A stretch of DNA of 64,000 nucleotides from Limosilactobacillus balticus (GCF_014145615.1 NZ_JACIVH010000041.1:29931-93930); one strand, 5' to 3'; positions 1 to 8,581 are shown, counted from the first letter of the stretch. Numbers and translations: made by a program. Notes: generated from the letters alone by a model not told the origin.

Positions 1-1
1 T

Positions 2-547
2 GTAACTAAAATTGATGAGTTATATCCGAATTCGGAAGCGACAATAATTGTCCTTACAAATCACGTTAAGACTATTTATACTAAACGTGAACATCGGGAA
101 ATGGCCTTTGTTAATGGAACAGATGAGACCGGAGCAGTTGATATTACCGTCTTTCCAAAACAATATCAGCAGTTTAGGGAGCAACTAGAAACAAATAAGA
201 TATTGGTTGTCAGAGGCCGTGTAGAGTATCGAGAGGGACGCGGCCTACAACTAGTTGCTAATCAATTGCAGGATGTTAAAAAAGTTCAACAGGATCGCCC
301 TAATCAACGGTGGGTTTTGCGAATCTTACCGCCGTTAGATACTGAGATGGTGCATCGAGAGTTAAATAGTATTTTTAATGAATACCATGGTTCAATTCCT
401 GTCCTGTTATTTTATCCAGCAAACGATAAGAAGATTCTGCTTGAACGGCAACGGTGGTTAAAAAATTCTCAGAAAGTAAAAAAAGCGCTTATCGCAGTTC
501 TTGGCCAAGAAAACGTTGTCTTACAACAGCTAAATAGTAATCATTAA
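2..547 (+). CDS. dnaE: DNA polymerase III subunit alpha, C-terminal fragment
   Basis: This is the 3' end of a long gene that enters from the left edge; the frame is open from base 2, so no start is visible. The 181 visible residues match the C-terminal OB-fold (tRNA_anti-type) domain of DnaE. Signs are the stretch MAFVNGTDETGAVDITVFP, followed by a beta strand rich in VVRGRVEYREGRGLQLVAN. In the family this domain binds single-stranded DNA and helps hold the replicase on the template; the polymerase core lies outside the window. It is followed by pyk, with no phosphofructokinase gene between. The protein ends with an ordinary TAA. Identification rests on domain sequence and on the dnaE-pyk neighbourhood known from lactobacilli. 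Confidence 0.9.
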   Translation, partial: VTKIDELYPNSEATIIVLTNHVKTIYTKREHREMAFVNGTDETGAVDITVFPKQYQQFREQLETNKILVVRGRVEYREGRGLQLVANQLQDVKKVQQDRPNQRWVLRILPPLDTEMVHRELNSIFNEYHGSIPVLLFYPANDKKILLERQRWLKNSQKVKKALIAVLGQENVVLQQLNSNH

Positions 548-593
548 AAGACGTAAAATTAAATAACGGTTAGAGAAAATAACTAATTTTAGA

Positions 594-660
594 ATGATAG
601 CGCTTTTTTAAAACCTTTTGCATAAAAAATAAAGACACGTTATTTGAAAAGTGCTATCAT
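594..660. promoter_or_regulatory. Long inverted repeat in the pyk leader
   Basis: Two arms, 594-611 (ATGATAGCGCTTTTTTAA) and 643-660, are near-perfect reverse complements separated by 31 bases. The left arm contains TGATAGCGCTTTTT, which matches the catabolite-responsive element consensus at 12 of 14 positions. It could be a paired CcpA operator or an RNA hairpin in the pyk leader. The core pyk promoter could not be assigned with certainty. The repeat is seen directly; its role is inference. Confidence 0.5.
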
Positions 661-732
661 AACAGTGTGCAAATGAGGCATACAATTACAGGTTGTGATT
701 GATGCTATAGATGCAAAAGGAGAGATTCATTT

Positions 733-2154
733 ATGAAGAAAACCAAGATTGTAAGTACACTTGGTCCTGCAAGTACTGATGTTGATACGATCGTTAAGTT
801 GATCAATGCGGGAGCTAACATTTTCCGTTTCAACTTCTCACACGGTGACCACCCAGAACACTTGGGTCGAATCGAAAACGTACACAAGGCTGAAGAAATT
901 ACTGGCAAGCACGTTGGTCTTATGCTTGATACTAAGGGTGCCGAAATTCGGACTACTGTTCAAAAAGAAGGTAAGATCAACTTTGAAATTGGCGACAAGG
1001 TTCGCATTTCAATGGATCCTTCAATTGAAGGTACTCATGACAAGATTGCTGTTACCTACCCAGGCTTATACGATGATACTCATGTTGGTGGCCATGTCCT
1101 TTTTGATGATGGTTTAATTGACATGGTTATTGATGAAAAAGACGATGCAAACAAAGAACTTGTATGTCACGTCTTAAACCATGGTGTTCTTGGTTCTCGG
1201 AAGGGTGTTAACGCCCCTGGTGTATCAATCAACTTACCAGGTATTACTGAAAAGGACAGTAGCGATATTCGTTTTGGTTTGGAAAACAAGATTAACTACA
1301 TTGCTGCATCCTTCGTTCGTAAGGCTCAAGATGTTCTTGACATTCGCGAATTACTTAAGGAAAAGAACATGGAAGACGTTCAAATTTTCCCTAAGATTGA
1401 ATCTCAAGAAGGTATCGACAACTTTGAAGAAATTATTGCTGTTTCTGATGGTTTAATGGTACCTCGTGGTGACATGGGTGTTGAAATTCCTGCTCAAAAT
1501 GTGCCAATTGTTCAAAAGCACATGATCAAGCGTTGTAACGAATTAGGTAAGCCAGTTATTACTGCTACTCAAATGCTTGACTCAATGCAAGAAAATCCAC
1601 GTCCAACTCGTGCCGAAGTATCAGACGTTGCTAACGCCGTATTTGATGGTACTGATGCTACTATGCTTTCTGGTGAAAGTGCTAACGGTGACTACCCAGT
1701 TGAATCTGTTGCAATGATGAACGATATTGATATCAAGGCTGAAAACCACCTTTGGGAATTCGGTACTGAAAAGTTCGATTGGGATAAGTCTGACGTTACT
1801 GAAACTATTGGTTCTGCTGTTGCTAACGCAGCTAAGGACTTAGATATTCACACAATTGTTGCTTACACTGCTTCAGGCTACACTGCTAAGATGATTTCTA
1901 AGTACCGTCCTAATGCTGATATCGTTGCATTAACTCCAAACGAACGTGTAGAACGTGGACTTATGATCAACTGGGGTGTTCAACCATACGTTGTTGATGA
2001 AATGAAGAACACTGATACAATGTTCGACTTAGCTGCTAAGAAGGCTGTTGAACTTGGCTTTGCTAAGAAGGGCGACAAGATCATCATCGTTGCTGGTGTT
2101 CCTTTAGGTGTACCAGGTGCAACTAACATGATGCGTGTTAAGACTATCGACTAA
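733..2154 (+). CDS. pyk: Pyruvate kinase
   Basis: Catalyses phosphoenolpyruvate plus ADP to pyruvate plus ATP, the last ATP-forming step of glycolysis and of the phosphoketolase pathway, in the cytosol. The 473 residues begin KKTKIVSTLGPAS and contain the N-terminal substrate motif NAGANIFRFNFSHG. The active-site stretch has FPKIES, then VPRGDMGVEIP and the signature ITATQMLDSM. The length fits the short form without the extra C-terminal PEP-utiliser domain found in Bacillus. The start is supported by AAAAGGAGAG ending about nine bases upstream. Codon use is highly biased, as expected for a strongly expressed gene. It is monocistronic: a terminator follows directly. In homofermentative lactobacilli the preceding gene is pfkA, which is missing here. 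Confidence 0.97.
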   Translation: MKKTKIVSTLGPASTDVDTIVKLINAGANIFRFNFSHGDHPEHLGRIENVHKAEEITGKHVGLMLDTKGAEIRTTVQKEGKINFEIGDKVRISMDPSIEGTHDKIAVTYPGLYDDTHVGGHVLFDDGLIDMVIDEKDDANKELVCHVLNHGVLGSRKGVNAPGVSINLPGITEKDSSDIRFGLENKINYIAASFVRKAQDVLDIRELLKEKNMEDVQIFPKIESQEGIDNFEEIIAVSDGLMVPRGDMGVEIPAQNVPIVQKHMIKRCNELGKPVITATQMLDSMQENPRPTRAEVSDVANAVFDGTDATMLSGESANGDYPVESVAMMNDIDIKAENHLWEFGTEKFDWDKSDVTETIGSAVANAAKDLDIHTIVAYTASGYTAKMISKYRPNADIVALTPNERVERGLMINWGVQPYVVDEMKNTDTMFDLAAKKAVELGFAKKGDKIIIVAGVPLGVPGATNMMRVKTID

Positions 2155-2174
2155 TATTTTATAATATTGTCTAC

Positions 2175-2209
2175 AAAAAGATCGGTCATTAGTAACCGGT
2201 CTTTTTTTT
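2175..2209 (+). terminator. Rho-independent terminator of pyk
   Basis: The stem AGATCGGT / ACCGGTCT (one G-U pair) with an 8-base loop is followed by a run of eight T. It begins about 20 bases after the pyk stop codon. Confidence 0.85.
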
Positions 2210-2296
2210 ATACCAATGATAATCATTGATCTTACTAGCAAAATAAGCCTTTACCGTGTAAAATCGATATAGAATAAAAAAGGATAAGTGATAAAA

Positions 2297-3178
2297 ATGA
2301 ATTCAGCATTAGGAAAAGTTGTTACAGCGGTAATGATTGATGAAAATGATACCGATTATTTTGTTCAACCAGATCGTAATGGACAAACGTATCGATTACC
2401 GAAAAATGAAAGTCCCCAAGAATTACATATTGGTGGACAAGTCCGAGGTTTTGTTTACGAGAATGAGGACCATCAACTACAGATGACCTGTGAACATATC
2501 CCAACGATCCAGATTGACCATTATGATTATGGTACAGTAGTTAATGTGCGTCGTGATCTAGGAGTTTTTGTTGATATTGGTCTCCCCAATAAGGATATTG
2601 TTGTCTCTTTAGATGACTTACCAAGCTTAAAACACTTATGGCCACAACCAGGCGACCGTTTATTAATGGCGCTTCAAGTTGATGATAAGAACCGTTTATG
2701 GGGTAAACTAGCGGATGATCAAATCTATCAAACTATTTCAGCAGCTCCAGATAAACGATTGCTCAACCATGATACTTATGCCACAGTTTACCGTCTCAAG
2801 ATGAGTGGAACCTTTGTGATTACTGATGACTATCGTTTAGGATTTATCCATCCAAGTGAACGAGACCAAGAACCGCGATTAGGTCAACGGGTTAAAGCGC
2901 GGGTTATTGGGATTTCATCACATGGTAGTCTTAATCTTTCTCTTAAGCCTCGTGCCTACCAAGCTATTGGTGAAGATGCACAAATGATTTTGACAATGTT
3001 AGAACATGATATAAATCATCGCTTGCCATATACTGATAAGACGGACCCATCAATCATCCGTGACGTCTTTGGAATAAGCAAGGGGCAGTTTAAGCGTGCT
3101 ATTGGCCATTTGCTTAAAGAAAAATTAGTAAAACAAGAAAATGGTCAATTAATTTTAGTAAAAGAGAATCAAGATTAA
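2297..3178 (+). CDS. cvfB: S1 RNA-binding domain protein, CvfB/YitL family
   Basis: A 293-residue protein with S1-like beta-barrel segments in its first two thirds (for example YGTVVNVRRDLGVFVDIGLP and RLGFIHPSERDQEPRLGQRV) and a C-terminal winged-helix segment (FGISKGQFKRAIGHLLKEKL). This is the layout of CvfB/YitL, an RNA-binding protein linked to virulence-factor expression in staphylococci; the cellular role in lactobacilli is not established. I chose ATG 2297, because an in-frame GTG at 2288 would lie directly against the AAAAGGATAA ribosome binding site. It overlaps the recombinase gene by one base (TAATG), so translation is probably coupled, and it heads the operon that leads into the ScpAB genes. 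Confidence 0.88.
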   Translation: MNSALGKVVTAVMIDENDTDYFVQPDRNGQTYRLPKNESPQELHIGGQVRGFVYENEDHQLQMTCEHIPTIQIDHYDYGTVVNVRRDLGVFVDIGLPNKDIVVSLDDLPSLKHLWPQPGDRLLMALQVDDKNRLWGKLADDQIYQTISAAPDKRLLNHDTYATVYRLKMSGTFVITDDYRLGFIHPSERDQEPRLGQRVKARVIGISSHGSLNLSLKPRAYQAIGEDAQMILTMLEHDINHRLPYTDKTDPSIIRDVFGISKGQFKRAIGHLLKEKLVKQENGQLILVKENQD

Positions 3179-4071
3179 TGAATAATGAAGTGGCTGCGTT
3201 TTTAGCTTTTTTGAAAGATGAACGACAATTAAGTGATAATACCTTGATGAGTTATCAACGTGACTTGGAACAAACGGTAACTTATTTAGAAGATCGCGGA
3301 ATTGCTGATTGGCAACAGGTGGATCACTATTTGCTAATTGACCTTCTTAATAGTCTTCGTCAGCAGGGAAAAGCTAATTCAACAATTAACCGTGTAATTT
3401 CAAGTTTACGGCAATTTTATAAATATATGATCCGTCACCGTAACCTAACCATGAATCCAATGGAAATGATTGATCACCAGTATACTTTCAACCAACCACC
3501 TGTACCGGTAATTTTAACTGAAAAAGAAATTGAACAACTGCTGGCAGTTCCTGATGTTTCAACCCCAATTGGTCTTCGCGATCGAGCGTTATTAGAGATT
3601 ATGGATGCAACGGGAATGAGGGTTAGTGAAGTAATTGCCTTAGATCTGACAGCACTTCATCTCGACGTTAAGCTTTTACAACTAACAGGAAAGAATGAAC
3701 GCGAACGGATGATTCCCTTAAGTCAACCAGCAGTTAAATGGCTTACCGACTACCTAGGTCATGGTCGACCACGTTTGCTCAGAGATGATCACGAAACGCG
3801 GGTGTTCTTAAATGCCCATGGTTATCCTTTAACGCGGCAAGGAATTTGGAAAAAAATGAAAGAGTGGGTTGGTGAGGCTAAAATCAAAAAAGAGGTTACT
3901 CCACAAACCATGCGTTATTCTTTTGCTGTTCATTTAATAGAAAATGGCGCCGATGTTCAATTAATTCAAGAAATTCTTGGCTATAACGCGATGAAGGCTC
4001 TCCAACCATATTTACAGGTATCGCCGCAACAGTTATCTGCTAACTATATGAAATATCATCCTCGCGCATAG
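3178..4071 (+). CDS. xerD: Tyrosine recombinase, XerD-like, with altered active site
   Basis: A 297-residue phage-integrase-family protein: N-terminal SAM-like core-binding domain (about 1-90) and C-terminal catalytic domain (about 110-290). XerC/XerD recombinases resolve chromosome dimers at dif. The catalytic Arg-I (R148 in MDATGMRVSEV), the beta-hairpin Lys (K172), Arg-II (R246) and the Tyr nucleophile (Y278) are present. The usual His of HxxR is Gln (Q243 in QTMR), and the last His/Trp position of the LGH motif is Tyr (Y269 in LGYNA). Streptococci carry a degenerate XerD-like protein at the same place next to scpA-scpB, so this may be a partly degenerate relative rather than the main dif recombinase. 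It overlaps its upstream neighbour by one base. Confidence 0.85.
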   Translation: MNNEVAAFLAFLKDERQLSDNTLMSYQRDLEQTVTYLEDRGIADWQQVDHYLLIDLLNSLRQQGKANSTINRVISSLRQFYKYMIRHRNLTMNPMEMIDHQYTFNQPPVPVILTEKEIEQLLAVPDVSTPIGLRDRALLEIMDATGMRVSEVIALDLTALHLDVKLLQLTGKNERERMIPLSQPAVKWLTDYLGHGRPRLLRDDHETRVFLNAHGYPLTRQGIWKKMKEWVGEAKIKKEVTPQTMRYSFAVHLIENGADVQLIQEILGYNAMKALQPYLQVSPQQLSANYMKYHPRA

Positions 4072-4085
4072 AAAGGAAAAATACG

Positions 4086-4442
4086 ATGTTAGTTCGTTAT
4101 CGAAAAGATTACCAAAAAATCGCCCTTGGTTTATTATCCTTAGTAAAAGACCTTCGAAAAGATAATCGCTTTATGGAAGAGATGGACTGGGCACTTGCTA
4201 ATGATTGGCCAATCTTTTTGTGGAAAGACATGGATGATAGCCACTTTATTGGAATTGTGATTCTAGAAATAGGGGATTGTTACGTGCTGGTTCGTCGCTT
4301 ATCGTTTACGCCAAGCGAACGATCTGGACATAATATTTTTTCTTTATTAGATGGCGTTCACGACCAATATCCCCATAAACGCCTTATGGGAACCTTAGCA
4401 ACCCAACCAATAATTAGCATGTGGGAGAGAAATAATGAATAA
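4086..4442 (+). CDS. ribT: RibT-like GNAT-fold protein
   Basis: A short 118-residue protein beginning LVRYRKDYQKIALGLLSLV, matching RibT, the small GCN5-related N-acetyltransferase-like protein encoded last in the Bacillus rib operon and just upstream of scpA. Its substrate is unknown. No riboflavin biosynthesis genes accompany it here, so position next to scpA is the conserved feature. The GNAT fold is suggested by strands such as FIGIVILEIGDCYVLVRRLSF; the usual acetyl-CoA pyrophosphate-binding loop is not clear. The ATG has GAAAGGAAAA upstream. Its last eight bases overlap the scpA start, indicating translational coupling. Confidence 0.8.
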   Translation: MLVRYRKDYQKIALGLLSLVKDLRKDNRFMEEMDWALANDWPIFLWKDMDDSHFIGIVILEIGDCYVLVRRLSFTPSERSGHNIFSLLDGVHDQYPHKRLMGTLATQPIISMWERNNE

Positions 4443-5226
4443 GCAAGTGCAAGCACAAAATCCATTTCAGCCAGTTATAAAGGTTCACGACTTTGAAGGG
4501 CCACTAGATTTATTGCTTCATTTAATAAAGCAATCTGAAATGGACATTTATGATATTCAGATTTCACAAATAACTAGCCAATACCTAGACTACCTTCACC
4601 AGATGCAAAGTCACCAGTTAGAAGTGGCGGGTGAATATTTTGTGATGGCTGCCACTCTGATGGACATTAAAAGCCAAATGCTATTACCTTCGCCGCCAAT
4701 ATTGGATGATGAGTTAGAAGTAGAAGAGATTGATCCCCGACAAGAATTGGTGGAACAGCTTTTGGAATACCAGCGTTATAAAAAAGCGGCAGACCGGTTA
4801 AAAGATAAAGAAAATCTACGACAACAGGAGTATACGCGGCCAGCAATGCAAGTTCCGCGTGAAATGGTGAAATCTCATGTGGAGCCAGGCATCGAGATAA
4901 CGGATTTGCAAGAAGCCTTTGCAACAGTTCTTCGCCGCCACCAATTAGCTACTCCATTAGTTGAAACCGTTGCAGCTGAAAAAGTAAGCGTTGGCCAACA
5001 AATGAAGCACGTGATTGAAATTCTTCATGATGGGCCGGTTAGGTTTGAAGACTTGTTTGAAGATTTACATACTCGCGATGGCTTAGTTACAACTTTTTTA
5101 GCAATTCTTGAACTAGCAAAGCATCAAGCAATTGTTATTAACCAAGGTGACTTGTTTGAACCAATAATTTTAGCGGAGGGACCTAAGAGTGACGAATACA
5201 AAACTAACCAACCAAGCGCAGATTGA
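4435..5226 (+). CDS. scpA: Segregation and condensation protein A
   Basis: Kleisin subunit of the SMC-ScpAB condensin complex, which compacts and separates sister chromosomes at the nucleoid. The 263 residues show the ScpA opening FEGPLDLLLHLIKQSEMDIYD, the helical ITSQYLDYLHQM segment that binds the SMC neck, and a C-terminal winged-helix stretch (ILHDGPVRFEDLFEDLHTRDG) that contacts the SMC cap. Length is normal for the family. It starts inside ribT (8-base overlap) and its end overlaps scpB by 38 bases, so ribT-scpA-scpB-rluB are one tightly coupled operon. Confidence 0.96.
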   Translation: MNKQVQAQNPFQPVIKVHDFEGPLDLLLHLIKQSEMDIYDIQISQITSQYLDYLHQMQSHQLEVAGEYFVMAATLMDIKSQMLLPSPPILDDELEVEEIDPRQELVEQLLEYQRYKKAADRLKDKENLRQQEYTRPAMQVPREMVKSHVEPGIEITDLQEAFATVLRRHQLATPLVETVAAEKVSVGQQMKHVIEILHDGPVRFEDLFEDLHTRDGLVTTFLAILELAKHQAIVINQGDLFEPIILAEGPKSDEYKTNQPSAD

Positions 5227-5794
5227 AGGATTACTTTTTATTAGTGGGGATGAAGGAATTACCCTGGGTGATTTAGCGAAAATTTCTGGTTTTATGAAGC
5301 CAGCTGTTCTAGCAATATTACAAGATCTAAAAAAGAAGTATGAAGATGATCCCGCGTCTGCTTTTATCTTACTCGAAAGTGATCAGACTTATCGTTTGGC
5401 AACCAAACCCCAGTTAGCAGAGGTCATTAAACATTATTTTGAAGTCCCATTAACGGTGCCATTGACTAAAGCATTACTGGAAGTGTTGGCCATTGTTGCT
5501 TATCGACAACCAATTACGCGACTAGAAATTGACGATATTCGGGGAGTGCAAAGTTCAGGATCATTACAAAAATTAATGGTTCGTGGTTTAGTTGACACTC
5601 ATGGACGCTTGGATGCACCTGGCCGTCCATTTTTATATTCAACAACCCCGGCTTTTTTAAATTATTTTGGGTTAAGCGATTTAGATGAACTTCCACCGTT
5701 ACCTGATCAAGATGAATTAGAAATGAGCAATATTAATGGAGATATTTTCCTCGAAGCATTGCAAGCGCGAGAAGAACGAAAGGACGATAATTAA
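5189..5794 (+). CDS. scpB: Segregation and condensation protein B
   Basis: ScpB dimer subunit of the SMC-ScpAB condensin complex, made of two winged-helix domains. The 201 residues contain the family stretches IEGLLFISGDEGITLGDLA near the N terminus and LLEVLAIVAYRQPITRLEID with IRGVQSSGSLQKLMVRGLV in the second domain. The start is GTG 5189, preceded by GCGGAGGG with eight bases of spacing; the gene therefore overlaps scpA by 38 bases. Its last base is shared with the ATG of rluB. Length and motifs are ordinary for the family. Confidence 0.95.
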   Translation: MTNTKLTNQAQIEGLLFISGDEGITLGDLAKISGFMKPAVLAILQDLKKKYEDDPASAFILLESDQTYRLATKPQLAEVIKHYFEVPLTVPLTKALLEVLAIVAYRQPITRLEIDDIRGVQSSGSLQKLMVRGLVDTHGRLDAPGRPFLYSTTPAFLNYFGLSDLDELPPLPDQDELEMSNINGDIFLEALQAREERKDDN

Positions 5795-6507
5795 TGGAAC
5801 GATTACAAAAGGCAATGGCAGAAGCAGGAGTAGCTTCGCGTCGGGCATCGGAAAAACTTATCCTTCAGGGAAAAGTTGCAGTTAATGGCAAGATTGTGAC
5901 TGAACTTGGCACTAAAGTTGGCGTTCACGATGAAATTGTAGTAAATGGCGTTCCAATTCATCATGAACAACACGTTTACTACTTACTAAATAAACCGCGG
6001 GGAGTTATCTCAAGTGCTCATGATGATAAGGGACGGCGAACAGTCGTTGATATTATTCATGATGCTGATATTGATGAACGCATTTATCCAGTTGGCCGCT
6101 TAGACTATGACACAACAGGAATTCTTCTCCTAACAAATGATGGCGCTTTAGCAAATAAACTGATGCACCCTAAATATGAAGTTGAAAAAACTTACATTGC
6201 TAAGGTTGAAGGGATCGTCAAAAATGATGAATTGAAACAATTGCGTTTAGGGGTAGTTATTGATGGGCGAAAGACAAAGCCGGCTAAATCGAAACTCTTG
6301 AATGTTGACCGTGCCAAGAAGACAAGTCTTGTTCAATTAACAATTCATGAGGGACGAAACCACCAAGTTAAGAATATGTTTAAAGCAGTGGGACATCCAG
6401 TGACTAAACTTCATCGTGAAACATATGGGCCATTGAATTTATATGGCCTTCAACCAGGGGAATTTCGTGCATTAAAGCCTGAAGAAGTGCAGTTGCTAAA
6501 GAAGTAA
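5794..6507 (+). CDS. rluB: 23S rRNA pseudouridine synthase, RluB family
   Basis: RNA-modifying enzyme that isomerises a uridine in 23S rRNA to pseudouridine. The 237 residues have an N-terminal S4 RNA-binding domain (MERLQKAMAEAGVASRRASE), then the RsuA/RluB catalytic domain with PVGRLDYDTTGILLLTNDG, in which the Asp of GRLDYDT is the catalytic residue. A basic C-terminal region (TIHEGRNHQVKNMF) completes the fold. Placement directly after scpAB is the common Firmicutes arrangement. The start overlaps the scpB stop by one base (TAATG). It probably ends the operon that starts at cvfB or xerD. Confidence 0.95.
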   Translation: MERLQKAMAEAGVASRRASEKLILQGKVAVNGKIVTELGTKVGVHDEIVVNGVPIHHEQHVYYLLNKPRGVISSAHDDKGRRTVVDIIHDADIDERIYPVGRLDYDTTGILLLTNDGALANKLMHPKYEVEKTYIAKVEGIVKNDELKQLRLGVVIDGRKTKPAKSKLLNVDRAKKTSLVQLTIHEGRNHQVKNMFKAVGHPVTKLHRETYGPLNLYGLQPGEFRALKPEEVQLLKK

Positions 6508-6645
6508 AATTGAACTTGTGAAATAATCCGAAGGGCAAAAAATTATTCAATTTTACGAAAGGACACGGCAAAAGAGCCAAGCTATAAACGTTGACATGAC
6601 GGCAAAAGCCTATTAGAATAGGATTTGTAAAAATATAAAACGTTT

Positions 6646-6758
6646 GTCTTCAAGGCGCGGTGAAATTCCCGACCGGCGGTGACAGCCCGCAACCCATTGT
6701 TATTGGTTGATCTGGTGTAATTCCAGAGCCGACAGTATAGTCTGGTATAAAGAAGATT
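6646..6758 (+). promoter_or_regulatory. FMN riboswitch (RFN element)
   Basis: The aptamer shows the conserved RFN pieces in order: GTGAAATTCCCGACCGGCGG, then a variable hairpin, GGTGTAATTCCAGAGCCGAC, and AGTATAGTCTGG, closed by a TCTTC/GAAGA outer stem. It lies upstream of ribU and is followed by a strong hairpin with a T run (6791-6831). When FMN is bound the terminator is expected to form, switching off riboflavin import. Confidence 0.97.
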
Positions 6759-6790
6759 TCTGTATTAAATAATCTTTAAATAGTTTATTT

Positions 6791-6831
6791 GCGTTGCTGA
6801 CAAACAAATCGTAAGTCAGCAACGCTTTTTA
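6791..6831 (+). terminator. Riboswitch-controlled terminator before ribU
   Basis: A perfect 11-bp stem, GCGTTGCTGAC / GTCAGCAACGC, with a 13-base loop, followed by TTTTT. It lies between the FMN aptamer and ribU, so it is probably the expression platform. FMN-dependent control is inferred from position. Confidence 0.9.
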
Positions 6832-6876
6832 TACAGGATGCCAAATGGAGGCAATCTCAGATGGAGGTTGTTATTA

Positions 6877-7455
6877 ATGACAGTAACGCATCAACGTATT
6901 CAACGATTGGTAGGTATAGCATGTTTGGGTGCTCTAGCATTTATTTTAATGTTTTTTGAGTTTCCAGTTTTGCCGATGGCTCCCTACCTAAAACTGGACT
7001 TTTCTGATGTCCCCGTTTTACTAGGGGGCTATATCTATGGGCCAGTTGGCGGAATTGTTATCGCAGCAATTAAATGCTTAATTCACGGAATGATTCACGG
7101 TTTTTCTCCAGCTGAATTAATTGGGGTTGCCAGTGATTTTATTTCATCGCTTGCTCTTCTGCTTCCATTCTGCTGGGTATGGCGTCATCATAACTGGAGT
7201 AAGAAAAAACAAGCTATTACCGGAATTGTTTTAGGAACAGTAACTTTGACTATCTTAATGTCTCTGCTTAATTTGTGGATCCTTACGCCTTTATATATGG
7301 CAGTTTGGAACTGGAAGTCGACATTACCAGTATCCCAACTAGTGGCGATTGGTGTGTTGCCCTTTAACCTTATTAAGGGTTTGGTTGTTACGATTGTATA
7401 TGTAATTATTGCGGGTCGGCTACGTCCATGGCTAGATCAGCATAGAATGATTTAA
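6877..7455 (+). CDS. ribU: Riboflavin ECF transporter substrate-binding subunit RibU
   Basis: Membrane S component that captures riboflavin and works with the shared ECF module (EcfA, EcfA', EcfT), which is not in this window. The 192 residues are mostly hydrophobic, with about six membrane spans, and contain the RibU-type segments LKLDFSDVPVLLGGYIYGP and GGIVIAAIKCLIHGMIHG. I chose ATG 6877, which has GGAGG nine bases upstream; an in-frame ATG at 6838 lies only a few bases after the terminator T run and lacks a good ribosome binding site. Control by the upstream FMN riboswitch supports the assignment. The following terminator makes it monocistronic. Confidence 0.95.
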   Translation: MTVTHQRIQRLVGIACLGALAFILMFFEFPVLPMAPYLKLDFSDVPVLLGGYIYGPVGGIVIAAIKCLIHGMIHGFSPAELIGVASDFISSLALLLPFCWVWRHHNWSKKKQAITGIVLGTVTLTILMSLLNLWILTPLYMAVWNWKSTLPVSQLVAIGVLPFNLIKGLVVTIVYVIIAGRLRPWLDQHRMI

Positions 7456-7465
7456 AAAGATGAAT

Positions 7466-7501
7466 TGAGAGGCTGAGATTTTTCTTGGCCTTTTATTTTT
7501 T
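7466..7501 (+). terminator. Terminator of ribU
   Basis: The stem AGGCTGAGA / TCTTGGCCT (two G-U pairs) with a 4-base loop is followed by TTTATTTTTT. It belongs to the AGGCTGAGA-type hairpin family seen elsewhere in the window. Confidence 0.75.
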
Positions 7502-7555
7502 ATGGTAGAATTTTTAAATAAATTACGTATATAAATAGATAGGGAGGTGAAATGG

Positions 7556-8581
7556 GTGAATAAATTATTGCGCTTTTTTAGTTATCACCAGCCACGGCGA
7601 ATTCGTGTAATTGAAAACACTCTTCGAAGTCGGCGTACAGTCGCAACCCTCTTTTGGGCTCGACAATATGGAATCTTAGAGTGGTTAGGGGCGGATCGAG
7701 CATTGAATCGTCAAGAATATGATCAGCTTATTAATCAACTTGTTGATGATAAATTATTAGTGATTGATGATCAATCCCAAGCAAGTCTTACAGAAGAAGG
7801 CGCGAAAGTCTTAAAAAACGAAGAAGAGAGTTTTTACATCCCATCTTTTTATGACTGGTACTGGTTAGCTAATACCCAACGAGTAATTCAACGGCTTTTT
7901 TTGGCTATTCAAGTTGTATCAGAATTCTCTTATCATCAAAGAAAATATGTTCCATTGGCAATTCCATATGGTGAAATGATTGCTGTGAAGCAGTGGTTTC
8001 GACAAAATTATCATCACGATCTGGTTAAAAGTCTCTATAATGACCTCCATCGGTTTGGCAGCGCTTTAGAAAGCGAAGACCCACGAATGACAACTGACCT
8101 TTTTAATGTCATGATTGGTTATCAGCGATCAGGATGGACGATTAATCAAGCAGCCCAAGAATTGCAAATAAAAATCAATGATATCCAATACTTACGTCAT
8201 GATGAGATGTTAGCAATTAGCGCTTATGCTCGTAATTTCCCTGGCCCACTGCAACAATTGCTTCTTCCATTGATCAATGAGAGTCCACTAAACCGGAGTG
8301 CCCAAGTAACATTTGATTTGTATACCCAAGGGAAACCAATGAAATTGATTGCTCAAGAGCGACGTTTAAAAGAAAATACGATTAAGGAACATCTCTTAGA
8401 AGCAGCAATCCTTATTCCTGATAAGCTAGATTGGGATATCCTTTTGCCAGGAAGTAAGCGTGATGAACTTAGTCAATTCTATAAGGGAGAACCGACAGCG
8501 TGGAAATTTGACGAGCAAATTGCTAGTTTTTATGAATATCGCCTATATCAAATATTTCAAGGAATAACAAATGAAAAATAA
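7556..8581 (+). CDS. RecQ-associated helix-turn-helix protein, YpbB-like
   Basis: A 341-residue cytoplasmic protein encoded directly upstream of, and overlapping, recQ. This is the position of ypbB before the recQ paralogue in Bacillus; the C-terminal part (KPMKLIAQERRLKENTIKEHLLEAAIL) resembles the helix-turn-helix (HTH_40) domain of that family. The rest is helical, with no catalytic motif I recognise. Its function is unknown; partnership with RecQ in DNA repair is inferred from the 11-base gene overlap. I chose GTG 7556, eight bases after AGGGAGG; a GTG at 7547 would lie within the ribosome binding site. Confidence 0.75.
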   Translation: MNKLLRFFSYHQPRRIRVIENTLRSRRTVATLFWARQYGILEWLGADRALNRQEYDQLINQLVDDKLLVIDDQSQASLTEEGAKVLKNEEESFYIPSFYDWYWLANTQRVIQRLFLAIQVVSEFSYHQRKYVPLAIPYGEMIAVKQWFRQNYHHDLVKSLYNDLHRFGSALESEDPRMTTDLFNVMIGYQRSGWTINQAAQELQIKINDIQYLRHDEMLAISAYARNFPGPLQQLLLPLINESPLNRSAQVTFDLYTQGKPMKLIAQERRLKENTIKEHLLEAAILIPDKLDWDILLPGSKRDELSQFYKGEPTAWKFDEQIASFYEYRLYQIFQGITNEK

